A DNA stretch of 57,380 nucleotides from Cyanobacteria bacterium CG_2015-22_32_23 (GCA_009993045.1 JAACUG010000092.1:1-57380), one strand, 5' to 3'. Positions 37,947 to 48,831 are shown, counted from the first letter of the stretch. Program-made: numbers and translations. The notes: generated by a model from the letters alone, not told the origin.

Positions 37947-40900
37947 ATGAAAAACGGAAAAATACGAATATACGATTTATCAAAAGAGCTTGTATTAGAT
38001 AATAAAGACGTATTAGAAATATGTTCTAAGTTATCCATTGAGGTAAAAAATCATAGCAGTACTATTACTGAATCTCAAGCCGAGAATATAAAAGAAGCAG
38101 CCAAAACCTATCATATGACATCTGCCAATAACCAAGTTAAAAAAAACACTACTAACCACCATAAAGAATCAAAAAATACCCCAACTTCAGACTTGAAACC
38201 AAAAAATAAAAAGCAAGAAATCCTTGCCATATACGCTAATAGCGATCAAGAATCTCCTGTTACCGATAACTCAAAAGACTCTCCGGTGCTTTTAACTCCC
38301 CCTCGCCCACAAATGTCTTCTTCGGAAACGGATCAAAGTATTACGACAAAACCTAAAGAATCAGTAGTTACCCCTGATTTGAGTTTAAAAGCGCAACCGC
38401 CACGTCCTCAAGTTAGTCCTAATAAACCCGTCAATAAACCAATAATTCCCATTACTTTATCTAATAAATCGGAGTTACCCAACAAAAGTAGTGATCATGA
38501 ATTAGCACAAGTATCAGGGGATCAAGAGACAACACCTAAGCCAAAGATTAATAAAATCAAAACAGGTACCCCACCACGTCGGTCTAAAAATAATCAGCGT
38601 CGTCGAGAATCTATAGAGGTTTTAGAAATAGATCCTTCTGATAAAGATGCGGCAGTTAAACCCATTAAAAAATCTCCTAATCTTAAAGAAGAAGGTAGTT
38701 TCGATACAGCGCCAAATAAACCGAATGCACCTAAGCCAAAACTACAACGACCCCCTCAACGACCAGTAGTGGTTGCCTCACCAGATTTAGATCTCGATGA
38801 AGATGTAGATGAAAACTCTCTCAATGTGGTTGATGATGATTTTGAAAGAGAACCTCTCCTTCTCGAAAAACCCACAAGGGCGAAACAAAAACCGAAAAAA
38901 CCTTTAGGTAAAGGAGAAGAGCCTACTTGGGAAGATGATGAGGATAGTTCTAAAGAAGGTAAAAAAACCGTTAAAAAACGCCGTTCTTTAGTAATTGATG
39001 ATGACGACGATGATTTAACAGATTATCTGGATGAGGATGATCTTGATGGCGAAATGCTTAATTTAGCTTTAGCACGTCCAGAAAAACAAGTTAGTGATCA
39101 ACAACCTAAGCCACCAGAAAAAAATCGCTCACCAAGAAGACAAAAACCAAAATTAGATAGAACTGAACTTAAAGTAGATAAAAAATTAAAATCTGATAAA
39201 CAACAATTACCTGAATTTATTACACTGAAGAAAAATCCGACTTTAAGAGAATTAGCAGAATTACTTAATACTCCCGATACAGAGATTATTAAACAACTTT
39301 TCTTTAAAGGTATTGCAGTTAATATTACCGAAACTCTAGATTTAGAGATAGCTCAAATGGTTGCAGCAGAGTTAGGAGTTGAAGTTATTACCGAAGAAGA
39401 AAAAGCTAATGCTACTAAAACGGAAATGCTCACAGAGACAGATCTTGATAACCTTCAAACTCGTCCTCCAGTAGTTACTATTATGGGTCATGTGGATCAT
39501 GGTAAAACAACTTTATTAGATTCTATCAGAAGTACAAAGGTCGTACAAGGAGAAGCAGGAGGTATTACTCAGCATATTGGTGCTTATCATGTGGATGTAG
39601 AGCATGAAGGTAAAACTCAGCAAGTTGTATTTCTTGATACTCCGGGTCACGAAGCCTTTACGGCAATGAGGGCAAGGGGTGCAAAAGTAACAGATATAGC
39701 AATTTTAGTTGTAGCAGCAGATGATGGTGTAAGACCACAAACCAAAGAAGCCATTAGCCATGCTAGAGCGGCTAAAGTACCTATTATTGTGGCAATTAAC
39801 AAAATTGATAAGCCAGACGCTAATCCAGATCGTGTTAAACAAGAATTAGTTGATTTACAGTTAGTACCTGAAGATTGGGGCGGTGATACTGTGATGGTAC
39901 CTGTTAGCGCTTTAAATGGTCAAAACTTAGATACTTTGTTGGAAATGATTGTCTTAGTGTCAGAAATGGAAGAACTTTCTGCGAATCCTGATCGTATGGC
40001 AAAAGGTACAGTTATTGAAGCACACTTAGATCGTGCTAAAGGACCTGTAGCTACTTTATTAGTACAAAATGGAACTTTACGAGTGGGGGATATTATCGTG
40101 GCTGGTTCTGTGGCGGGTAAAATCCGAGCGATGATTGATGATCGTGGAGATAAAGTAGAGGCTGCAACTCCTTCTTTTGCTGTAGAAATTCTCGGTTTAA
40201 ATGAAGTTCCAGCCGCCGGAGATGAGTTTGAAGTTTACAAAAATGATAAAGAAGCTAAAGCGATCGCCCAAAGTCGTGCTTCTGCTCAAAGGGATGACCG
40301 TTTACAACAAGCTATGTCTTCCCGTCGAGTTACTTTAAGTACTTTGTCTGCTCAAGCACAACAAGGAGAATTAAAAGAACTTAATTTAATTATTAAAGCT
40401 GATGTTCAAGGATCTGTGGAGGCTATTTTAGGATCGTTAAAACAGTTACCCCAAAAAGAAGTTCAAATTCGAGTTTTGCTTTCTAATGCTGGAGAAATTA
40501 CAGAAACTGATGTTGATTTAGCGGCCGCTAGTGGCGCCATTATACTTGGTTTTAACACAAGTTTAGCTCCTAATGCCAGACAAGCAGCAGAACAAGAAGG
40601 AGTTGATATTCGGGAATATAACGTAATCTATAAATTGCTTGATGAAATTGAAGGAGCAATGGAAGGATTATTAGATCCTGAAGAAATCGAGGAAAGTTTA
40701 GGGACTGCTCAAGTAAGGCTCGTATTCTCCGTAGGTAAAGGGGCTGTAGCTGGTTGTTATGTTCAATCTGGAAAAGTTCTCAGAAATCGCTTTATTCGAG
40801 TTTTACGCAACAATCAAGTGGTTTATAGCGGTAATTTAGATTCCTTACGTCGGGTAAAAGATGATGTTAAAGAAGTTGCCGCAGGTTTTGAGTGTGGTAT

Positions 40901-40988
40901 CGGTGTTAATAAATTTACTGACTGGCGAGAAGGAGATATCATTGAAGCCTATGAAATGGTATTCAAACGTCGTACTCTTTCTCAGTAA
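37947..40988 (+). CDS. infB: Translation initiation factor IF-2
   Basis: A 1013-residue GTPase that brings initiator tRNA to the 30S subunit and promotes subunit joining. The N-terminal domain [11 protein letters not shown] starts the protein, followed by a long low-complexity Pro/Lys/Asp-rich linker (to about residue 415). The second N-domain ([18 protein letters not shown]) and the G domain with [16 protein letters not shown] and NKIDKP come next, then the C-terminal tRNA-binding domains. The frame extends to a TTG at 37941, but ATG 37947 gives the usual cyanobacterial start [11 protein letters not shown]. The usual nusA-ylxR neighbours are absent upstream. A terminator follows. Confidence 0.96.
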   Translation: MKNGKIRIYDLSKELVLDNKDVLEICSKLSIEVKNHSSTITESQAENIKEAAKTYHMTSANNQVKKNTTNHHKESKNTPTSDLKPKNKKQEILAIYANSDQESPVTDNSKDSPVLLTPPRPQMSSSETDQSITTKPKESVVTPDLSLKAQPPRPQVSPNKPVNKPIIPITLSNKSELPNKSSDHELAQVSGDQETTPKPKINKIKTGTPPRRSKNNQRRRESIEVLEIDPSDKDAAVKPIKKSPNLKEEGSFDTAPNKPNAPKPKLQRPPQRPVVVASPDLDLDEDVDENSLNVVDDDFEREPLLLEKPTRAKQKPKKPLGKGEEPTWEDDEDSSKEGKKTVKKRRSLVIDDDDDDLTDYLDEDDLDGEMLNLALARPEKQVSDQQPKPPEKNRSPRRQKPKLDRTELKVDKKLKSDKQQLPEFITLKKNPTLRELAELLNTPDTEIIKQLFFKGIAVNITETLDLEIAQMVAAELGVEVITEEEKANATKTEMLTETDLDNLQTRPPVVTIMGHVDHGKTTLLDSIRSTKVVQGEAGGITQHIGAYHVDVEHEGKTQQVVFLDTPGHEAFTAMRARGAKVTDIAILVVAADDGVRPQTKEAISHARAAKVPIIVAINKIDKPDANPDRVKQELVDLQLVPEDWGGDTVMVPVSALNGQNLDTLLEMIVLVSEMEELSANPDRMAKGTVIEAHLDRAKGPVATLLVQNGTLRVGDIIVAGSVAGKIRAMIDDRGDKVEAATPSFAVEILGLNEVPAAGDEFEVYKNDKEAKAIAQSRASAQRDDRLQQAMSSRRVTLSTLSAQAQQGELKELNLIIKADVQGSVEAILGSLKQLPQKEVQIRVLLSNAGEITETDVDLAAASGAIILGFNTSLAPNARQAAEQEGVDIREYNVIYKLLDEIEGAMEGLLDPEEIEESLGTAQVRLVFSVGKGAVAGCYVQSGKVLRNRFIRVLRNNQVVYSGNLDSLRRVKDDVKEVAAGFECGIGVNKFTDWREGDIIEAYEMVFKRRTLSQ

Positions 40989-41014
40989 TTTTACTCACTA
41001 GATTTTAAAATAAG

Positions 41015-41067
41015 ATAAGCTGTGAATCTTTCTAATTTATTGGGAATGTATTTTCAGCTTATTTTTT
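41015..41067 (+). terminator. Likely terminator of infB
   Basis: The 8-base stem ATAAGCTG / CAGCTTAT has a loop of about 32 bases and is followed directly by TTTTT. The loop is long, so confidence is moderate. Confidence 0.5.
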
Positions 41068-41110
41068 ATATTTGGTTTATGATTAATGATCATAAGTAAT
41101 TGCTGAATAT

Positions 41111-43273
41111 GTGATAATGTTACGAATTAACAATAATTCTTTTTATGTCTGGATAATTGCTTATATTATTGGTTTATTATTAACAGGATTTTTCTCCTTA
41201 TCTCAAGGACTTTTTTTCACTATTACTGTTTTAATTCTTACTCTTATTAGCAGTTTTTTACTCCCTAAATGGCGAAAGTTAAAGTTAAATCTTGTTACTT
41301 GTTTTATCGCTGGTTTAATGGTTATTAGCGGATTTTATTATCTACATTGGCGCACTCCAATCCCTGATAATCTCGATATTAGTCATCAAATAAATTCATC
41401 ATCACAAAATTTTAATTCTTCTATCACCGTCACGGGAATAATTTTAAATACTCCTCGATTAAATCAAAATAATAACGCTAGATTTGTCTTTCAAACACAA
41501 AAAATTGATAATAACGGGCAGGTTGAAAAAGTAACTGGAAAAGTTTATGTTACCGCACCTTTATTGCAAGTTACTGGTTTATATCCTTCTCAAATATTAA
41601 CCTTACAAGGAAGATTATATGCACCATTACCACCTTTAAATCCTGGAGGTTTTGATTTCGGTGGTTATTTAAAACGAGAAGGAATTTTTGCAGGATTCTC
41701 GGCTAATTCAGTAGAAATAACAAAAGAAGGTAATTGGTGGGGGAGGAATTTAGCTAATTTTCGTCAACGCATAATTCAAACCCATGTTCGTTTTTTAAAA
41801 GTACCTTATGGGAATTTAGTTAGTTCGATGGTAATAGGTAGTCGAGCGGTAGATTTAGACTTAGATTTACAAAACGCTTTTCGTACTGCTGGGTTAGCTC
41901 ATACCTTAGCCGCATCAGGATTTCACGTTTCTTTATTATTAGGTTGTATTTTATATTTAACTCGCTCTTATTCTCCCCGTGTACAGTTGATTATTGGTTT
42001 ATCAAGTCTTTTAATTTACACTACTTTAACGGGTTTCTTCCCCTCAATTTTACGAGCTTCTTTGATGGGAGTTGCGGTTTTAATCGCCATAATTAATGAT
42101 CGCTCAGTTAAAACTTATGGTAGCCTATTATTAGCCGCACTAATATTACTATTAGTCAATCCTTTGTGGATTTTTGATTTAGGTTTTCAACTCAGTTTTT
42201 TAGCTACTTGGGGTTTAATCGTCACTTTACCCGCCATTGTCAAAAAGTTAGATTTTTTACCGCCAACTATTGCCAATTTAATTGCTGTGCCTCTTGCTGC
42301 TACCATTTGGACTTTACCCCTTGTTTGTTATGCTTTTAATCGTATTCCCGTGTATGGAATTTTGACAAATGTTTTAGCAACTCCTTTGGTTATTCTTCTC
42401 ACTTTAGGAGGAATTTTTACGGCAGTTATTGGTGTGTTTATTCCTATTCTTGGAAGTGCAATTAGTTATCTTTTATTTATCCCGATTTTGTTATTAATTA
42501 ATTTAGTAGAAATAAGTAACAAATTACCTTTTAGTTCGTTAGCAGTGGGAGAAGTAAATATTTTTATCGTAATTACTGGCTACCTTCTTTTACTGATGAT
42601 TACTTTTAATAAATGGACTCAAAAAAAATGGCAAATAATTATAATATCAGGGTTAATTTTATTTATTCTTCCCTTAATTTATCAAAAACTAAATTTAGTA
42701 CAAATAACGGTAATGGCTAGTAGAAAACAACCAGTTATAATTGTCCAAAATCAAACTAATCATGCCGTCATTAATCTTAATGATAAAAATAATGTTAGAT
42801 TTAATATTGTCGCTTTTCTAAGAAATCAAGGGATAAATTCATTAGATTTAGTTTTAATTCCTTATGATGCTAGTAATAAAAATGCGTTAAATTTGTTAAG
42901 AGAATATATCAATGTTAAAAATATTAGTTGGCTAGAAAAAAACACCGTTAAAACTATTCAAATGATTGCTAAAACTCCTAATTATTTTCAGTTTAAATTT
43001 GCTGATAAAATTTGGTTATTAGTTATCAACAATCAAGATATTGATTTATCAAATATAGTCGATACAGATATTCTTATTTGGGATGGAAAAACCCTTAATA
43101 TTCAACAATTAAAACAAATTAAGATGAAGAAAGCGATCGCCAATAGAGATAAAATAAATCAAGAAATATTAGCCTATTTAGAAAGTAATAATATAGAGAT
43201 ATTTCCCTTAGAAAAAGGAGCAATTCAATGGCAACCAAACACAGGATTTAAAATTTTTAATAATGATTCTTAA
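41111..43273 (+). CDS. comEC: ComEC/Rec2 DNA-uptake channel protein
   Basis: A 720-residue polytopic membrane protein that forms the inner-membrane channel for single-stranded DNA during natural transformation. Helices at the N-terminus are followed by an OB-like DUF4131 region (ITVTGIILNTPR to LTLQGRLYAP). The competence domain comes next with the hallmark GLAHTLAASGFHVSLLLG, several more helices and LNPLWIFDLGFQLSFLATWGL (as LLVNP...FDLGFQLSF). The C-terminal part, which in full-length ComEC is a metallo-beta-lactamase-like nuclease, is short and lacks the HxHxDH signature. The start is GTG 41111 or ATG 41117; neither has a clear ribosome site. Confidence 0.88.
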   Translation: MIMLRINNNSFYVWIIAYIIGLLLTGFFSLSQGLFFTITVLILTLISSFLLPKWRKLKLNLVTCFIAGLMVISGFYYLHWRTPIPDNLDISHQINSSSQNFNSSITVTGIILNTPRLNQNNNARFVFQTQKIDNNGQVEKVTGKVYVTAPLLQVTGLYPSQILTLQGRLYAPLPPLNPGGFDFGGYLKREGIFAGFSANSVEITKEGNWWGRNLANFRQRIIQTHVRFLKVPYGNLVSSMVIGSRAVDLDLDLQNAFRTAGLAHTLAASGFHVSLLLGCILYLTRSYSPRVQLIIGLSSLLIYTTLTGFFPSILRASLMGVAVLIAIINDRSVKTYGSLLLAALILLLVNPLWIFDLGFQLSFLATWGLIVTLPAIVKKLDFLPPTIANLIAVPLAATIWTLPLVCYAFNRIPVYGILTNVLATPLVILLTLGGIFTAVIGVFIPILGSAISYLLFIPILLLINLVEISNKLPFSSLAVGEVNIFIVITGYLLLLMITFNKWTQKKWQIIIISGLILFILPLIYQKLNLVQITVMASRKQPVIIVQNQTNHAVINLNDKNNVRFNIVAFLRNQGINSLDLVLIPYDASNKNALNLLREYINVKNISWLEKNTVKTIQMIAKTPNYFQFKFADKIWLLVINNQDIDLSNIVDTDILIWDGKTLNIQQLKQIKMKKAIANRDKINQEILAYLESNNIEIFPLEKGAIQWQPNTGFKIFNNDS

Positions 43274-43369
43274 GATAATAAATCTTACAATTACAATTCA
43301 AAAAAAGCTGAATCAATCACAGTAAGGATTTTACTTGATTTTTAAGAAGTCTTTTTTTAATCCCCTTGC

Positions 43370-43394
43370 TATGTGCATAATTTATGTGCATAAT
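43370..43394. promoter_or_regulatory. Twin operator-like repeats before the RHH/GIY-YIG gene
   Basis: The 12-mer TATGTGCATAAT occurs at 43370-43381 and again at 43383-43394. Copy 2 lies in the dyad TTATG-TG-CATAA. The pair sits 26 bases before the preferred ATG (43420) of a gene whose N-terminus looks like a ribbon-helix-helix DNA binder. Such proteins commonly bind paired short sites at their own promoters, so this may be an autoregulatory operator. Confidence 0.45.
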
Positions 43395-43419
43395 AGAAAA
43401 TATAGAAATAAATAAAACT

Positions 43420-44700
43420 ATGGCTAGTATTAATATTTATATCAATGATGATTTAAAAGAAGAAATGGCTTTGGTGGAGGCGAATTGGTCTGAAGTTTGT
43501 CGTCAAGCTATCAACCTTGAAATTACTAAGAGTAGGACAGGTGAAATTACTTATGAGCCAAAAAACTTTGACCAAGGGAATTGGGATTATTCTTCTTTTG
43601 AGGAAAATTTTAATAATGATAATGTAATCATTAAACCTTATATAGATCATACAAATCCTAAATTACGCAATACCGTTAAAGTTGCTTCTCAATGGTTAGA
43701 AGAAATTAAACGAGAATTAGCGATGGCTAGATTAGACGGCAATTCCTTAGGAGAGTTTTTTCAAGGTGTCAGAAAAATTGAAGTTTTAGAACCGGGGAAA
43801 CCATGGAAAACAGGTTATTTGAAAATTAATTATCACATTGATTTTTACTTTCAAGACGATAATGTTACAGACACCATTGAAGGAGAAATTATTGATGTCG
43901 TAAATGCTCAAATTTCATCATCAGTGGCGACAAAAATAAACACCATCGAAACCATAGATCAATCAATTAGGTTAACGGAATTAGAACATTTAGGAATCAT
44001 TAGTGTTGATTTAGAACCGTTACCATCTAATTTGAAAGAAATACCAATGATGTATCCAGAATTATATAAACCGTTAAAAAAAGCCTTGGAGGAGAGTTTT
44101 TCTTTTAATAAATCAAATTTATCTAGTAAAAAAGTGAAGCAATGGTGGAAAGAATGGTATGACCATGAGTTATTAACTACTTCTGGAGATCTTGATCTAA
44201 AAACTTTTTTAGAAGATGAAGACGAAAGAGAAAACGATATTTCAGGTTATATAGATTCTGAATATTTTGTACTAAGAACCGAATTTTTGGAAGATTTAGA
44301 GTGTAATTGCGAAGAAGTGGGTTTTTTACATTATGACTTTGTTTATTTTTCTAGTTTCATTTTTGATTTATTTTACTTTACAAAAGAAGAAGATTTTAAA
44401 GATTTAAACTTAGAAAGTTTTGCCGAAATTGATTTTATCAATAAAGATGAATTACCTCATAAATCAGGGTTATATTTTGTGGTAGAAGATAACAACATTT
44501 ATGCTTTTGGATTTACAAAAAATCTTTATTATCATTGGGATAATCATAAACTTAACAAAAAAATAAATAGTGAAAATAACATTAAAATCTTGTTTATTCT
44601 GGTTGAATCTAATACTTATTTGCATAACATGGCTAATAACTTATTCCATACTTATCTTCAAAAGATTAACTTAGAAAACAATCCATATTTACACAATTAA
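43420..44700 (+). CDS. Ribbon-helix-helix-like / degenerate GIY-YIG fusion protein
   Basis: A protein of about 426 residues that I cannot place in a named family. The N-terminus (MASINIYINDDLKEEM ... NWSEVCRQAINLEI) matches ribbon-helix-helix antitoxin-like DNA binders. The middle (residues 60-330) is acidic, with VLEPGKPWKTGYLKINYHIDF. The C-terminus reads SGLYFVVEDNNIYAFGFTKNL then HWDNH, which follows the layout of a GIY-YIG nuclease domain. However, YIG is AFG, the catalytic Arg position after NL is not Arg, and the distal Glu is not evident, so nuclease activity is doubtful. I choose ATG 43420 over 43384 because the RHH begins there and the earlier ATG lies inside operator-like repeats. 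Confidence 0.6.
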   Translation: MASINIYINDDLKEEMALVEANWSEVCRQAINLEITKSRTGEITYEPKNFDQGNWDYSSFEENFNNDNVIIKPYIDHTNPKLRNTVKVASQWLEEIKRELAMARLDGNSLGEFFQGVRKIEVLEPGKPWKTGYLKINYHIDFYFQDDNVTDTIEGEIIDVVNAQISSSVATKINTIETIDQSIRLTELEHLGIISVDLEPLPSNLKEIPMMYPELYKPLKKALEESFSFNKSNLSSKKVKQWWKEWYDHELLTTSGDLDLKTFLEDEDERENDISGYIDSEYFVLRTEFLEDLECNCEEVGFLHYDFVYFSSFIFDLFYFTKEEDFKDLNLESFAEIDFINKDELPHKSGLYFVVEDNNIYAFGFTKNLYYHWDNHKLNKKINSENNIKILFILVESNTYLHNMANNLFHTYLQKINLENNPYLHN

Positions 44701-44715
44701 AAAGAGAGTAAAACA

Positions 44716-45057
44716 ATGAAATTTATTTTTCAATTATTAGGTATTGGTTTGATGCTTTTAGGAGTTTATTTATTAGGTAAAAATATTTTCTTTACCACTA
44801 ATGCTAGTCCTTATTTTTGGCGTGGCATTGCCGCAGATGTTTCTGTTTTCTCCTTAACTGCTGGGGTTATTGGCTTATTTATGTTTCCTAGAACTGCTAA
44901 ATTTTTTAGTTGGATTTTAATTGGTTTTGGGGTAGTTTTTGTTATTTATAGTAGTCGAGCTATTTTAAATCCTACCAGTTTATGGCAATTTTTTCTATCG
45001 ATTATGTCAATGGTAGGGGGTTTTAAACTATTGACAGATACACAGTTTGGTGGTTAA
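44716..45057 (+). CDS. Small polytopic membrane protein of unknown function
   Basis: A 113-residue protein with about four hydrophobic helices: LLGIGLMLLGVYLLG (8-22), FSLTAGVIGLFMF (43-56), FSWILIGFGVVFVIY (63-78) and LWQFFLSIMSMVGGF (88-103). I see no catalytic motif. It starts 16 bases after the RHH/GIY-YIG gene with AGAGAG near the ATG, so the two are probably co-transcribed. Homology was not recognised. Confidence 0.65.
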   Translation: MKFIFQLLGIGLMLLGVYLLGKNIFFTTNASPYFWRGIAADVSVFSLTAGVIGLFMFPRTAKFFSWILIGFGVVFVIYSSRAILNPTSLWQFFLSIMSMVGGFKLLTDTQFGG

Positions 45058-45071
45058 GAAAAAATCTCATT

Positions 45072-45109
45072 GTACTTAGTTAATATCAACAATTTTTTAC
45101 TAAGTACAT
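45072..45109. other. 10-bp inverted repeat between two hypothetical genes
   Basis: TGTACTTAGT and ACTAAGTACA are separated by 18 bases that include TTTTTT. No T-run follows on the plus strand, so it is either a weak terminator or a protein-binding site ahead of the gene at 45154. Confidence 0.5.
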
Positions 45110-45153
45110 ACACAAAAGTAAATAATATTTAGTAATTATTAAGGAGTAAAATA

Positions 45154-45660
45154 ATGTTAGAAGAAAAAATGCAAACAATAAAAAGTTTAGTTAATTCATT
45201 ACAGAATTTTTTTTGTGAAGATCAAGAAGCTAAAAAACAAGTCTATTTTGAGAAATTAGAACAGACATTAAATTTAACCATTAAAGTTTTTCAAAAGTAT
45301 GATAAAAAAATAACTCATGTTTATGAATTTTATGATAAGAATCAAACATTATATAATTATTTATATTTAGAAGAAGATGAAGCTAAATGGGAAATTAAAA
45401 CCAGAAATAATGCCGTTATATATGTTGATCATATAACCACCAAAGAATTAGTACAATACTGTTGGGAAAATCAAATGGATATAAAGCAATTTATAGAAAA
45501 ACTTTTTGAATATCTAAATCAATTTTTTACAAAAAAACAACAAATAGTGACAGCAGAAAAAAATAAATATAACACTGAAATAAGTTGTTTAGATGAGGCA
45601 ATTAATAACTTAGAAGAATTAATTAATGTTGATATTTCTGAAGATATAAAAAATAAATAG
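45154..45660 (+). CDS. Hypothetical coiled-coil protein
   Basis: A 168-residue, charged, probably soluble protein. Residues 1-60 and 110-165 have heptad-like helices (for example IKSLVNSLQNFF and LDEAINNLEELINV). The centre carries TRNNAVIYVDHITTKELVQYC. A ribosome site AAGGAG lies upstream of the ATG at proper spacing, which supports a real gene. I do not recognise a family. It may belong with the two preceding genes as an accessory block. Confidence 0.6.
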   Translation: MLEEKMQTIKSLVNSLQNFFCEDQEAKKQVYFEKLEQTLNLTIKVFQKYDKKITHVYEFYDKNQTLYNYLYLEEDEAKWEIKTRNNAVIYVDHITTKELVQYCWENQMDIKQFIEKLFEYLNQFFTKKQQIVTAEKNKYNTEISCLDEAINNLEELINVDISEDIKNK

Positions 45661-45746
45661 TCAATTTTTCTGGTTAATATTTACCTCCATTCGATGGTTT
45701 AAATATTTCATGAGACAGGTTTCAGGTTTAATTCCCCGCCCCCAAT

Positions 45747-46451
45747 TTAAGGACAAAAACCAAACCAATAACCTTTACCGTAAAGAGTATGAATTAAAAT
45801 AGGCTCATTTTCTGTTTCTATTTTACGCCGCAGTAAACGAACCATAGCGGCTACAACATTACTACTGGGTGCTTCTTCTTGTGACCAAAGATATTCAAAA
45901 ATTTGTTCTTGAGTTACTAATTCATTGATATGTAGGCTAAAAAACTGTAATAATTTTATTTCTTTTTCTGATAATTTAATTAATCTACCGTTACGATAAG
46001 CTATTTGATTATCAATTTCTAATTCTAGGTCAATAACTTTTAATTTATGGCTATTTTGCTGATTTTTCGATTTTAAACTAACAAAACGTCTTAATAACGC
46101 TCTGACTCTCGCTAATAATTCCCTTAACTCAAAAGGTTTAATTAAGTAGTCATCTGCACCAGCATCTAATCCTAATACTCTATCATCAAGGGTATCTTTT
46201 GCCGTGAGAAATAATACGGGCGTACTGGCAAATATGGGATCAGAATGCGATCGCAAATATTGACAAATTTCTAAACCACTTTTTTGCGGTAACATCCAAT
46301 CAAGAATCAGTAAATTATACTGACATTCTAAGGCTAATTTTAAGCCTGTATCACCTTCATGACAAATAGTTACATGATAACCCTCTTGAGTGAGAATATG
46401 ACGTAAACTTTGTGCTAATTCGATTTCATCTTCTACTAATAATATCTTCAT
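45747..46451 (-). CDS. Orphan OmpR-family response regulator
   Basis: A 234-residue regulator. Its receiver domain has VEDE, the phospho-Asp in LDWMLP and Lys in IKPFE. The winged helix runs LSEKEIKLLQFF to HTLYGKGYWFGF. No kinase gene is adjacent, so its partner lies elsewhere. It is divergent from hisG with only 57 bases between the start codons, so the two promoters must overlap or abut; regulation of hisG by this protein is possible but only inferred. The receiver carries a slightly long loop (SHSDPIFASTPVL). Confidence 0.87.
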   Translation of the reverse strand: MKILLVEDEIELAQSLRHILTQEGYHVTICHEGDTGLKLALECQYNLLILDWMLPQKSGLEICQYLRSHSDPIFASTPVLFLTAKDTLDDRVLGLDAGADDYLIKPFELRELLARVRALLRRFVSLKSKNQQNSHKLKVIDLELEIDNQIAYRNGRLIKLSEKEIKLLQFFSLHINELVTQEQIFEYLWSQEEAPSSNVVAAMVRLLRRKIETENEPILIHTLYGKGYWFGFCP

Positions 46452-46508
46452 TGACAGAATCTACCTTTAACTGATAATTAATAAATAACTTTAAAAATAC
46501 CCATAATT

Positions 46509-47144
46509 ATGTTAACTATCGCACTACCAAAAGGCGCGTTATTAAAAGATAGTATCGAACTTTGTCAAAAAGTAGGTCTTGATTTTAGTTTATTTCTTTC
46601 CTCTAGCAACCGTCAACTACAAATTGAAGATTCTCAAGGATTAGCAAAAGCATTATTAGTCAGAGCTCAAGATGTACCAGTATATGTGGAATACGGTCAA
46701 GCACATTTAGGGGTTGTTGGTTATGATGTTTTAAAAGAAAAAAAAGCCAATATCGCTAATGTTGCTAATTTAGGTTTTGGTTATTGTCGAATGTCTGTAG
46801 CTGTACCAGAGAATAGTCCTTATCGTAGTTCTATAGAATTACCAGCTCATGGTATCGTTGCTTCTAAATTTGTTAATTGTGCTAAAGAGTATTTTCGCAC
46901 TCTTGATTTACCTGTGGAAATTGTACCTCTTTATGGTTCAGTTGAATTAGGACCTATTACAGGAATGTCAGAAGCTATCGTAGATTTAGTTTCTACGGGA
47001 AAAACTTTACGAGAAAATGGCTTAATTGAAATTGATGTTTTATTTGAAAGTAGTGCCTATTTAGTGGCTAATCCTTTAACTTATCGTCTCAATACTTATA
47101 ACCTTAACCATTGGGTAAAAAAACTAATTGAAAAAGTTAATTAA
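46509..47144 (+). CDS. hisG: ATP phosphoribosyltransferase, short form
   Basis: The first enzyme of histidine synthesis, joining ATP and PRPP. The 211-residue length is the short HisG form, which needs the HisZ regulatory subunit for activity. Recognisable blocks are [44 protein letters not shown] and the PRPP-binding loop [18 protein letters not shown]. The gene is otherwise separate from other his genes, as usual in cyanobacteria. It overlaps or abuts the following hydrolase gene. Confidence 0.95.
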   Translation: MLTIALPKGALLKDSIELCQKVGLDFSLFLSSSNRQLQIEDSQGLAKALLVRAQDVPVYVEYGQAHLGVVGYDVLKEKKANIANVANLGFGYCRMSVAVPENSPYRSSIELPAHGIVASKFVNCAKEYFRTLDLPVEIVPLYGSVELGPITGMSEAIVDLVSTGKTLRENGLIEIDVLFESSAYLVANPLTYRLNTYNLNHWVKKLIEKVN

Positions 47145-48759
47145 AGAAACTACATTTATGTTAACCCGTGACGGGGTTAAGTTAACTGCCGATATTTATC
47201 GCCCTGTCACCTCTGAAAAACTACCAGTATTGTTGATGAGGCAACCCTACGGAAAAGCCATCGCTTCCACGGTAGTTTATGCACATCCAAAATGGTATGC
47301 GCGTCAAGGTTATATTGTGGTTATTCAAGATGTTAGGGGTAGAGGGGAATCTGAAGGGGAATTTAGCCTCTTTGAGTCGGAAATTGAAGACGGTTACGAT
47401 ACTCTTGGTTGGGTAGCAAATCTTCAAGGATGCAATGGCAAAATCGGAATGTATGGATTTTCCTATCAAGGCATGACTCAATTATATTGCGCTATTAGTC
47501 AACATCCTGCCTTAAAAACTATTTGTCCTGCTATGATTGCCTATGATTTATACTCTGATTGGGCTTATGAAAATGATGCTTTTTGTTATGAGTTAAATTT
47601 GGCATGGGCGATACAATTAGCGGCTGAAACTGCAAGATTAAAAGGTGATTTTAAGGCTTATCAAATTCTTTATTTAGCTAGTCGCAATTTACCTTATCAT
47701 GACATTTCTATTATTTTAGAAGAAGTTTTAAGAAAATATTGTCCTAGTAATTTTTACTATCAATGGTTATCTCATCCTAAAAATAGCGATTATTGGCGTA
47801 ATTTATCTCCAAAAACTTATTTTAATGATGTTGATTTGCCTATGCTTCATATTGGCGGTTGGTTTGATACTTATTTACGAGGTACTTTAAATTTGTATCA
47901 AGAAATGACTAAAAAAAGCTCTTTTCAACAAAGTTTAATTATTGGTGCTTGGAGTCATCTTCCCTGGGGTAATACTTTAGGTGATCGCCATTATACCCAA
48001 GAGGCAAATAATAATATTAATGAGTTGCAAATACATTGGTTTAATAAATATTTAAAAGGTATTGAAACTTATAATTTATCTTTAAATAATATTCAATTAT
48101 TCCAAATTGGTAGTAATCAATGGATTAATGTTGATAACTATCAAAGCAATAAACAAATTAGATTTTACTTAAAAAGTACTGGTTTAGCTAATATTAAAGA
48201 TGATGATGGTAAATTAACTATTAATAATTATCAAAATATTGAACCTCAAGAAGATATAATTATTCATGATTTTTGGCGATCGCCTTCAAGTTTAGGATCT
48301 CATGCTAGTATCTTAGCAGGAAGTTTTGAAAGAAGTAAATTAGATAATCGTAGCGATGTTATTACCTATACATCAGATATTTTAACAGAAGATTTAGAAA
48401 TAATTGGGGATGTAGAATTAATAGTTTATGCTAATGCAGATAACGAAAATTTTGATTTATCCGCCGTAATTTCTCAAGTTTTCCCAGATGGAAAAGTTTA
48501 TAATTTTAGTCAAGGATATATAAAAGTTATGGAAAATAAACCTGAAAAACCAATTAATTTTAAATTGCAATCCACTTGTATAAAAATAGAAAAAAATACC
48601 TGCATTAGATTAAGTATTAGTTGTGCCAATTTCCCAGCTTATTCAATAAACTATGGTAAAATTAAACCTGAATTATCCCATTTAACTCCCATAACCATAA
48701 GTATTTTTTCTGGAAACCTTACCCCTTCTCAACTTATTCTTAATATCTCGAAAAATTAA
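47128..48759 (+). CDS. CocE/NonD-family (S15-type) hydrolase
   Basis: An alpha/beta hydrolase of about 540 residues related to X-Pro dipeptidyl-peptidases and cocaine esterase. The N-terminal [14 protein letters not shown] is typical, and the nucleophile is Ser112 in GFSYQGMTQ. The catalytic Asp and His are probably in [11 protein letters not shown] and [11 protein letters not shown]-terminal jelly-roll domain ([18 protein letters not shown]) completes the fold. The natural substrate is unknown. The start is uncertain: TTG at 47128 (overlapping hisG by 17 bases) keeps residues KETTFM that also occur in relatives, while ATG 47158 is the next choice. Confidence 0.82.
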   Translation: MKKLIKETTFMLTRDGVKLTADIYRPVTSEKLPVLLMRQPYGKAIASTVVYAHPKWYARQGYIVVIQDVRGRGESEGEFSLFESEIEDGYDTLGWVANLQGCNGKIGMYGFSYQGMTQLYCAISQHPALKTICPAMIAYDLYSDWAYENDAFCYELNLAWAIQLAAETARLKGDFKAYQILYLASRNLPYHDISIILEEVLRKYCPSNFYYQWLSHPKNSDYWRNLSPKTYFNDVDLPMLHIGGWFDTYLRGTLNLYQEMTKKSSFQQSLIIGAWSHLPWGNTLGDRHYTQEANNNINELQIHWFNKYLKGIETYNLSLNNIQLFQIGSNQWINVDNYQSNKQIRFYLKSTGLANIKDDDGKLTINNYQNIEPQEDIIIHDFWRSPSSLGSHASILAGSFERSKLDNRSDVITYTSDILTEDLEIIGDVELIVYANADNENFDLSAVISQVFPDGKVYNFSQGYIKVMENKPEKPINFKLQSTCIKIEKNTCIRLSISCANFPAYSINYGKIKPELSHLTPITISIFSGNLTPSQLILNISKN

Positions 48760-48802
48760 TCATCAATCTCTAAAAATCTTTTGAATAAAATAAAAAAATA
48801 AC

Positions 48803-48831
48803 TTGCACATTTTCTTTTTTTTTGTTATAAT
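48803..48831 (+). promoter_or_regulatory. Strong sigma-70-type promoter candidate
   Basis: TTGCAC (48803-48808) and a perfect TATAAT (48826-48831) are spaced by 17 bases. It lies in the gap between convergent genes, with no coding gene after it on the plus strand, and points at the hairpin at 48846-48893. Confidence 0.6.
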
